Source: an uncultured bacterium (GTDB lineage Bacteria; Cyanobacteriota; Vampirovibrionia; Gastranaerophilales; Gastranaerophilaceae). From it: a DNA stretch of 18,907 nt. Below the pieces are notes generated by a model that was given only the letters and a program-made list of their open reading frames with translations, ran no database searches and was not told the DNA's origin. The position numbers were made by a program, and so were the translations under genes. Shown here piece after piece: positions 14,402 through 18,907 of this stretch (positions within the stretch are counted from its first letter, which is position 1; each line of letters starts with the position of its first letter). Location: contig CASGAK010000131.1 of NCBI GenBank assembly GCA_949299435.1, positions 1 to 18,907 on the forward strand, given 5' to 3'.

Positions 14402-14446
14402 TTGAAAAAGTATATATTATAGTATATACTTAATATATACTATAAT
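14402..14446. promoter_or_regulatory. Divergent promoter with a perfect 13-bp inverted repeat
   Basis: TTGAAA (14402-14407) and TATACT (14425-14430) make a 17-base-spaced plus promoter for the sigma factor. A perfect inverted repeat, ATTATAGTATATA (14416-14428) and TATATACTATAAT (14434-14446) around CTTAA, covers this -10. Because of the symmetry each strand ends the element in TATAAT, so it also offers a -10 (14421-14416) to the minus-strand thioredoxin gene. Confidence 0.6.
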
Positions 14447-14505
14447 TTCAAAATCAGTGTAATGTTGTTCTCGTGTACAAAATAAAATAAGGAGTTTAAA
14501 AGAGT

Positions 14506-15411
14506 ATGAGCAAGAATATGCCTGTGAAATTAAAGAAGGTAAAGTCAAACCCTGCAAAAAATGAGGTTTTGATGTATGGAAGCGGTGAATTTACAGATTA
14601 TTTAAGAGAGATTTCTAATTATCCTGTACTTACAATTACAGAAGAAAAGGAACTTGCAAAAAGAGTAAAAGAAGGTGACGCAGAAGCAAAGAAAAAACTT
14701 GTACAATCAAATCTTAGGATTGTAATTTCAATAGCAAAAAAAGTTATACATAATACTAACTTACCATTGGTAGATTTAATTCAAGAAGGTAATTTAGGTC
14801 TAATGATAGCTGTTGAAAAATTTAATTATAAATTAGGTTACAAATTTTCTACCTATGCAAGCTGGTGGATTAAACAATCTATGTTCAAAGCAATATCAGA
14901 ACAGTCACATTGTATGAAAATTCCTGTATATATTCAGGAGACTCTATCAAAATTTTCAAAAGTAAAGGCAGCTATGGAGAAAGAGTATAATTGTCAGGTA
15001 AAAAATCATGATGTTGCAAAGAAAATGAATATAGAACCTGATAAGATAGAAACTTTTTTATCAGCCTACACTAAAACGATTTCTATTGAACGTGGCTTGG
15101 AAAGAGCAGATGGAAAAGAATTAAATGTAGCAGATATTCTAGAAGATGAAAATGCATCAGTATCAGCTAATGTAGAGTATGAAAACCTAAAAAGTGACAT
15201 AAATTTAGTAATTTCGACTCTGAAAGAAAGAGAACAAGATGTAGTAAAAATGCGTTATGGTTTAGGAAACGCAGCCAAATTGACATTGGAAGAAATCGGC
15301 AATATCTACGGAGTCACAAAGGAATGTATCAGACAAACAGAATTGAGAGCCTTGCAAAAAATGCGACTTTCAGCATTATCTCAAGAGCTTTTGTCAGGCT
15401 ATATGGGGTAA
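14506..15411 (+). CDS. Sigma-70 family RNA polymerase sigma factor (short, RpoD-like)
   Basis: The protein has 301 residues. It has sigma region 1.2 (GSGEFTDYLREI, 25-36), region 2 (SNLRIVISIAKKV, DLIQEGNLGLMIAVEKF, then YKFSTYASWWIKQSMFKAI, 112-130), region 3 (about 145-200) and region 4 with a helix-turn-helix (LTLEEIGNIYGVTKECIRQTELRAL, 259-283). Region 1.1 is missing, as in group 2 factors and short primary factors. Promoter-contact residues deviate from E. coli RpoD: the residue matching T440 is F127, R584 is K272, R586 is C274 and I590 is T278. W120/W121 and Q124 are kept. It is most likely an alternative (group 2 or 3) factor; a primary factor is less likely. The ribosome site AAGGAG is 11 bases from the ATG, rather far. 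A terminator follows at 15462. Confidence 0.9.
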   Translation: MSKNMPVKLKKVKSNPAKNEVLMYGSGEFTDYLREISNYPVLTITEEKELAKRVKEGDAEAKKKLVQSNLRIVISIAKKVIHNTNLPLVDLIQEGNLGLMIAVEKFNYKLGYKFSTYASWWIKQSMFKAISEQSHCMKIPVYIQETLSKFSKVKAAMEKEYNCQVKNHDVAKKMNIEPDKIETFLSAYTKTISIERGLERADGKELNVADILEDENASVSANVEYENLKSDINLVISTLKEREQDVVKMRYGLGNAAKLTLEEIGNIYGVTKECIRQTELRALQKMRLSALSQELLSGYMG

Positions 15412-15461
15412 AATTAATACTCGTGTGTGTTTCTATATATCTCGTGTTTAGTGATAAATTT

Positions 15462-15489
15462 ACCGTCCGGCAAAGGGCGGTTTTATTTT
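15462..15489 (+). terminator. Terminator of the sigma factor gene
   Basis: ACCGTCC (15462-15468) and GGGCGGT (15475-15481) form a GC-rich stem with one U.G pair that suits the plus strand, followed by TTTATTTT. Confidence 0.85.
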
Positions 15490-15520
15490 GCAGTTAAAAT
15501 CTAAATCCTATAAAAAGATG

Positions 15521-15548
15521 TTTACTTTAATTTAAAAATCCTTATGAT
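15521..15548 (+). promoter_or_regulatory. Promoter for a leaderless transcript
   Basis: TTTACT (15521-15526) and TATGAT (15543-15548) are 16 bases apart. The expected start, 7 bases after the -10, is 15555, which is the A of the start codon. Confidence 0.5.
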
Positions 15549-15554
15549 AAAAGT

Positions 15555-16097
15555 ATGAAAAGGTTTTTTTTGATATTTTTTATAGCTTACCTAATGACAT
15601 CAGGGATATCTTATGCGGAAGATGGTGATTTGTGGGACAATTTCGGTGATACAAATGTATATGGACAGACTCCAGTAACAGATGAGGAGTTTGAAAAGGC
15701 TATAGAAAGCAAAAAAGGTAAACCTAAAAAGCCAAAAGACAGACTTTTGCGAAACGGTGAATCTTATCAGCAAAGTAATGAAACTCAATTTTTGTCAAAG
15801 ATTCCTAAAGAATTACCCATACTTTTGATTCCTCTAAATTTGTCATTGCAGGAAGATGTAATACTGCCAATAGGTCATTATCAAGTGTCAGGTGAAAAAA
15901 AAGACGGTAAGGTATATTTAAAGTTGTATCAAGCACATAATTTACTGGCTAATTTACCCGCAGTCGAAACAAACAGCGATTTTAACGAGGAAGAAATTAA
16001 TTTTGTAAAACTATTGCAGGAAAACGAGTCTCAGGTAAAGATTATTTACGGCTCAGTAGATTTTAATGCTTATGCTATTGTAAATATTGCACGATGA
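15555..16097 (+). CDS. Small secreted protein of unknown function
   Basis: The protein has 180 residues. The signal peptide is MKRFFLIFFIAYLMTSGISYA, with cleavage expected before EDGDLWDNF. A charged lysine/proline linker follows (SKKGKPKKPKDR, about 53-64). The C-terminal ~100 residues look like a compact beta domain: 'LPILLIPLNLSLQEDVILPIGHYQVSGEKKDGKVYLKLYQA' and 'ESQVKIIYGSVDFNAYAIVNIAR'. No cysteine and no lipobox are seen. There is no ribosome site, and the promoter spacing puts the mRNA start at the ATG. The next gene, deoB, has its own promoter reaching into the end of this one. I recognise no family. Confidence 0.72.
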   Translation: MKRFFLIFFIAYLMTSGISYAEDGDLWDNFGDTNVYGQTPVTDEEFEKAIESKKGKPKKPKDRLLRNGESYQQSNETQFLSKIPKELPILLIPLNLSLQEDVILPIGHYQVSGEKKDGKVYLKLYQAHNLLANLPAVETNSDFNEEEINFVKLLQENESQVKIIYGSVDFNAYAIVNIAR

Positions 16098-16105
16098 CAT
16101 ATAAT
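16078..16105 (+). promoter_or_regulatory. deoB promoter
   Basis: TTGTAA (16078-16083, inside the end of the previous gene) and TATAAT (16100-16105) are 16 bases apart. Transcription from about 16112 leaves room for the AGGAG ribosome site at 16125. Confidence 0.55.
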
Positions 16106-16136
16106 AATTAATGTAATAGTGTACAGGAGTGAAAAA

Positions 16137-17309
16137 TTGAAAAGAGCGATAGTAATAGTAATAGACAGTATGGGAATAGGAGCAATGCCTGATTGCAAGG
16201 ATTTTAATGATATTCCCGAATGTAATACTTTGAAAAACGTATGTGAGTTTAATAACGGACTTAACGTGCCTGTAATGGAAAGTATGGGACTTGGTAATAT
16301 TCAGGATTTTAAAGGTATTTCACCTGTAGAGAATCCTATAGCACAATATGGAACGTTAATAGAAAAGTCAAAAGGTAAAGATACAACGACAGGTCACTGG
16401 GAAATTGCAGGACTGGTATCTGAAGTACCTTTTGCTACTTTCCCAAATGGATTTCCAAAAGAGCTTATAGACAAATTTTTAACAGAAACGGGCTGTGGCG
16501 GTGTCCTTGCAAATTGTCCAGCTAGCGGTACGGCAATTATTGAAAAGTTAAACGAAGAACACCACAGAACAAAATTCCCGATTGTATACACAAGTGCGGA
16601 CAGTGTTTTTCAAATAGCTGTGGATACTGACTTAATACCGCTTGATACTTTGTACGATTGGTGTGAAAAAGCAAGAAAAATTCTAGATGACGGAAATTAT
16701 AACGTATCCAGAGTGATTGCACGTCCCTACAAAATAATAGACGGAAAACCTACAAGAATTTCAAAAGACAGACGTGATTATTCAATGGTGCCAAAGCGGA
16801 CTTTATTAAATGAATTAAAAGAAAACAACGCTCAAGTAATTGGTATCGGAAAAATAGAAGATATATTTTCAAAATCAGGTATTACCCATGCAATTCATAC
16901 AGGCTCAAATCGTGAAGGACTCGAGCTTACATTGAAAGCTGTAAAAAACGAACTTGATTTAGAAAAAATAGCTTACCCTGATTATTCGGGCGGAGAGGAT
17001 TTTACTTTAATTTTCACAAATCTTGTGGATACTGATATGCTCTACGGTCACAGAAATGATGCAAAAGGTTATGGTAAAGCAATAGAAGAAGTGGATAGTT
17101 ATTTGGCGAAAATTTTACCTGAATTACATGAAGATGATTTGCTAATAATAACCGCAGACCATGGCTGTGATCCGACGGTGCCAGGAACTGATCATACAAG
17201 AGAGATGGTACCGTTATTGATATATAGCAAAGGGGTAAAACCTGAAAATTTAGGGAAAATAGTCGGGTTCGACTATATCGCAAATCGTATACGTACCCTT
17301 GCAAAGTAA
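16137..17309 (+). CDS. deoB: Phosphopentomutase
   Basis: DeoB converts ribose-1-phosphate and deoxyribose-1-phosphate to the 5-phosphates, feeding nucleoside sugars into the pentose pathway. It is a manganese enzyme of the alkaline phosphatase fold. I place the start at TTG 16137: AGGAG (16125-16129) lies 7 bases before it, and the protein then opens MKRAIVIVIDSMGIGAMPD like other DeoB proteins. A GTG at 16119 lies upstream of the ribosome site and is unlikely. Within the 390 residues, DSMGIG (metal and phosphate site), 'GKDTTTGHWE' with the phosphorylated threonine, 'YTSADSVFQIA', and 'ITADHGCDPTVPGTDHTRE' with metal ligands are all intact. The length is normal. It is followed by the ferredoxin gene, whose -35 overlaps the end of deoB. 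Confidence 0.95.
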   Translation: MKRAIVIVIDSMGIGAMPDCKDFNDIPECNTLKNVCEFNNGLNVPVMESMGLGNIQDFKGISPVENPIAQYGTLIEKSKGKDTTTGHWEIAGLVSEVPFATFPNGFPKELIDKFLTETGCGGVLANCPASGTAIIEKLNEEHHRTKFPIVYTSADSVFQIAVDTDLIPLDTLYDWCEKARKILDDGNYNVSRVIARPYKIIDGKPTRISKDRRDYSMVPKRTLLNELKENNAQVIGIGKIEDIFSKSGITHAIHTGSNREGLELTLKAVKNELDLEKIAYPDYSGGEDFTLIFTNLVDTDMLYGHRNDAKGYGKAIEEVDSYLAKILPELHEDDLLIITADHGCDPTVPGTDHTREMVPLLIYSKGVKPENLGKIVGFDYIANRIRTLAK

Positions 17310-17326
17310 AATTTTTGATATATAAT
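17299..17326 (+). promoter_or_regulatory. Ferredoxin promoter
   Basis: TTGCAA (17299-17304) and a perfect TATAAT (17321-17326) are 16 bases apart. The -35 lies within the last codons of deoB. Transcription should begin near 17333. Confidence 0.6.
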
Positions 17327-17332
17327 AAAGAT

Positions 17333-17348
17333 GTGAAATTTATTTCAC
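17333..17348. repeat. Inverted repeat at the ferredoxin transcription start
   Basis: GTGAAAT (17333-17339) and ATTTCAC (17342-17348) form a perfect palindrome around TT, placed at about +1 to +16 of the predicted transcript. This is a good position for a repressor site; as RNA the loop would be too tight to form fully. Confidence 0.45.
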
Positions 17349-17377
17349 AAAGTCGAAATAAGATAAGGAGAAAACAA

Positions 17378-17554
17378 ATGAACGTAAAAGTTAATGATTC
17401 ATGTATAGCATGCGGAGCTTGCGAATCAATTTGCGGTGACGTATTCAAAGTAGAAGATGTAGCAGTAGTAGATCAATCAGCAGTTGCAGCAAACGAAGAT
17501 TGCGTAAAAGAAGCAGCAGATGCTTGCCCTGTTGGTGCTATCGAAGTTGCATAA
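17378..17554 (+). CDS. Single [4Fe-4S] ferredoxin
   Basis: A 58-residue electron carrier. I place the start at ATG 17378, since AAGGAG at 17365-17370 precedes it; a longer frame from 17315 would include the promoter and ribosome site. C9-x2-C12-x2-C15 and C50-P are the four cluster ligands. C19 and C42 match the two extra cysteines that form a disulphide in Thermotoga-type and Desulfovibrio-type ferredoxins, replacing the second cluster of clostridial ferredoxins. The rest is acidic (DVFKVEDVAVVDQ), as usual. It probably serves pyruvate:ferredoxin oxidoreductase or hydrogenase in anaerobic metabolism, but no partner is in the window. A terminator follows. Confidence 0.93.
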   Translation: MNVKVNDSCIACGACESICGDVFKVEDVAVVDQSAVAANEDCVKEAADACPVGAIEVA

Positions 17555-17582
17555 GTATAGAAATTAATTAATAGTAAATAAT

Positions 17583-17618
17583 AAAAAAGGTTTTATGAGA
17601 TATCATAGAGCCTTTTTT
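17583..17618 (+). terminator. Ferredoxin terminator
   Basis: A 16-bp stem: 17583-17598 pairs fully with 17603-17618 around GATA, including two U.G pairs valid on the plus strand, and ends in T6. Confidence 0.9.
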
Positions 17619-17638
17619 ATTAGCAAAATTCGAATTAA

Positions 17639-17667
17639 TTGATAAAAAGATATGTTTTTGATAAAAT
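17639..17667 (+). promoter_or_regulatory. Promoter of the parvulin-aminopeptidase operon
   Basis: TTGATA (17639-17644) and TAAAAT (17662-17667) are 17 bases apart, each one base from consensus. Transcription from about 17674 precedes an AAAGGAG ribosome site at 17687-17693. Confidence 0.65.
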
Positions 17668-17702
17668 ACACAGTTGTATAGTTAGTAAAGGAGTTGAAAA
17701 TA

Positions 17703-17981
17703 ATGACATCAGAAGTAAGAGCAAGTCATATATTGGTGAAAACAGAAGATCAAATAAATACATTGAAAGAAATGCTTGCAAAGGGAGAGTCTTTTGAAGA
17801 CTTGGCAAAAAAATGTTCACTATGTCCTTCAGGACAAAACGGCGGTGATTTAGGTTATTTCGGACGCGGTGAAATGGTAAAAGAATTTGAAGATGCTTGC
17901 TTTGATGCAGATGTAGATGATTTAGCAGTAGTTGAAACTCAATTTGGTTGGCATTTGATTAAAGTAACAGGTAAAATCTAA
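17703..17981 (+). CDS. Parvulin-type peptidyl-prolyl cis-trans isomerase
   Basis: A free-standing parvulin domain of 92 residues with no signal peptide, similar in size to cytosolic E. coli PpiC (93). It speeds cis-trans isomerisation of X-Pro bonds. The motifs are RASHILVKTED at the start, 'FEDLAKKCSLCPSGQNGGDLGYFGRGEMVKEFEDACF' in the middle and 'VETQFGWHLIKVTGK' at the end, including the conserved histidines of HILVK and GWHLI. I take ATG 17703 as the start, 9 bases after AAAGGAG; the upstream TTG at 17694 directly abuts the ribosome site. Its stop overlaps the next start by one base (TAATG), so the two genes are coupled. Confidence 0.92.
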   Translation: MTSEVRASHILVKTEDQINTLKEMLAKGESFEDLAKKCSLCPSGQNGGDLGYFGRGEMVKEFEDACFDADVDDLAVVETQFGWHLIKVTGKI

Positions 17982-18907
17982 TGAATGATATCATCTTAAA
18001 AGCCCGAGAGTTTATGAAATCAGAAAAAGTTGATTTTTTACTGGTAAATTCCACAAATGAATTTTTGGTGGAATACAATGAACTGTCTGAGAATGCAAGA
18101 TATCTTTTGACCGGTTTTTCGGGTTCTACAGGTGATGCTCTTTTGGGATTTGATAAATTATATCTTTTTGTAGATGGCAGATACCATATTCAGGCGGATC
18201 TGGAGGTTGATCCAGCTATAGTGACTGTAGTGAAGTTAATCGCAGGACAGTCAGTGTTGACAGAAATGTCCAAAAGGATTCCGCAAAATGCGACAGTTGG
18301 AGTATGTTCTAAAAAGAATTCTCAAACCCGTATTGAGATGATGGAAAAACTTTTTAAAATAAAACTGCTTGCCGCAGACGGTATAGATACTTCCCCTGTA
18401 AATTTCGGCGAAATCGAAGATATAGATGACGAAATTTCAGGTTGCAGCTCAGAAGAAAAAATTTCTAAAATTCAAAAAACGCTTGCAATAAACGAGAGTA
18501 TTTTATTTACCAATTTGGAAGATGTAACTTATTTGTATAATAAACGGGATTTTTCAAGGGAATATTCTTCAAAAATAACAGCCAAAGCATTAATTACAAA
18601 ATGTTCGGATATGTTATTTACAGGTGAAAAAATAAAAGATTTTGATAAATACATAACTTCTGACGTCGTATATGTTGATAAATCGACTATTACAGGCTAT
18701 GATTACAATTTACTTGGCAAAAAAGTGCGTCAAATTAAAGAAAATCCTGTGCAGCAGATGAGGACCGTAAAAACAGATTCTGAAATTAAACATTTAAAAA
18801 ATGCGTTTTCAAATACAGATAAAACTATGTATGAAATCAGAGAATACATAGAAAAAAATAAAGACATTACAGAGTATGACATAGATAAAAAACTTGAAGA
18901 ATTGTAC
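17981..18907 (+). CDS. Xaa-Pro aminopeptidase (M24B), N-terminal part, cut by the window edge
   Basis: An open frame of 309 codons runs from the ATG at 17981 to the last base without a stop. The N-terminal creatinase-like domain is clear: 'VDFLLVNSTNEFLVEYNELSENARYLLTGFSGSTGDALL' and 'LFVDGRYHIQADLEVD'. A second, similar lobe follows (about 150-250). The catalytic pita-bread domain begins at 'MRTVKTDSEIKHLKNAF', near residue 265. The five metal ligands lie beyond the window and cannot be checked. The enzyme removes an N-terminal residue before proline. Its coupling to a prolyl isomerase is functionally sensible, since M24B enzymes cut only trans X-Pro bonds. No signal peptide, so it is cytosolic. 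Confidence 0.88.
   Translation, partial: MNDIILKAREFMKSEKVDFLLVNSTNEFLVEYNELSENARYLLTGFSGSTGDALLGFDKLYLFVDGRYHIQADLEVDPAIVTVVKLIAGQSVLTEMSKRIPQNATVGVCSKKNSQTRIEMMEKLFKIKLLAADGIDTSPVNFGEIEDIDDEISGCSSEEKISKIQKTLAINESILFTNLEDVTYLYNKRDFSREYSSKITAKALITKCSDMLFTGEKIKDFDKYITSDVVYVDKSTITGYDYNLLGKKVRQIKENPVQQMRTVKTDSEIKHLKNAFSNTDKTMYEIREYIEKNKDITEYDIDKKLEELY

Noticed and set aside
16119..16136. GTG start giving an 18-base-longer DeoB
   Set aside because: The ribosome site AGGAG lies inside this extension, and the TTG at 16137 gives the family's normal N-terminus.
17315..17377. Longer ferredoxin frame starting at 17315
   Set aside because: It would contain the -10 box, the palindrome and the ribosome site; ATG 17378 yields the normal 58-residue protein.
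17014..17448. 144-codon minus-strand frame over deoB and the ferredoxin leader
   Set aside because: Antisense to well-identified genes, with no ribosome site and low-complexity leucine-rich content.
1..18907. CRISPR array, insertion sequence, prophage or toxin-antitoxin genes
   Set aside because: No direct repeats with regular spacing, no transposase, integrase or phage proteins, and no small paired genes of those types were seen.

Overview
The window is AT-rich (by eye roughly one third G+C), densely coded bacterial chromosome. Short operons sit on both strands, separated by intrinsic hairpin terminators. The gene set suits a host-associated relative of Cyanobacteria such as the Gastranaerophilales ('Melainabacteria'/Vampirovibrionia): a DUF3536-type GH57 protein, a divergent ATP-type PEP carboxykinase, a FolE2 cyclohydrolase, a Thermotoga-like single-cluster ferredoxin, and many secreted proteins without clear relatives. 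This placement is an inference from gene content, and no phylogenetic marker is present. I see no phage, IS element, CRISPR array or toxin-antitoxin module.

Layout. 1-994 (minus): a low-complexity protein with HEAT-like helices, followed by the start of a second gene cut by the window edge. 1122-1703 (plus): a YkgJ-type cysteine-cluster protein that appears leaderless. 1706-4760 (minus): a secreted OB-fold-like protein followed by a GH57 enzyme. 5054-5995 (plus): a secreted unknown. 6109-7770 (plus): pckA, with strong codon bias and an inverted repeat in its leader; it ends at a hairpin shared with a convergent gene. 7827-8930 (minus): an unrecognised protein with HELEH. 8931-9666: a 736-bp gap holding a tRNA-Gly(UCC) with its terminator and, downstream on the same strand, a strongly structured candidate non-coding RNA. 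9673-12799 (plus): an MscS-like channel overlapping rlmH, then an M49-like metallopeptidase with its own promoter. 12890-13675 (minus): folE2. 13676-13860: a short intergenic region with a candidate plus-strand small RNA. 13860-14327 (minus) and 14506-15411 (plus): a membrane-anchored thioredoxin and a short sigma-70 factor, divergent around a perfect 13-bp inverted repeat. 15555-17554 (plus): a secreted unknown, deoB and a ferredoxin, each with a recognisable promoter. 17703-18907 (plus): a parvulin isomerase overlapping by one base a truncated Xaa-Pro aminopeptidase.

The proteins look mainly housekeeping: gluconeogenesis (pckA), pentose phosphate salvage (deoB), alpha-glucan handling (GH57), folate-type pterin synthesis (folE2), ribosome methylation (rlmH), osmotic protection (MscS), thiol and protein folding, and peptide breakdown. 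The most original signals are non-coding. They are the approximately 250-nt structured RNA at 9032-9285, whose G.U pairs fix its strand; a roughly 60-nt CU-rich small RNA candidate at 13762-13823; and the symmetric promoter element controlling the sigma factor and thioredoxin genes.
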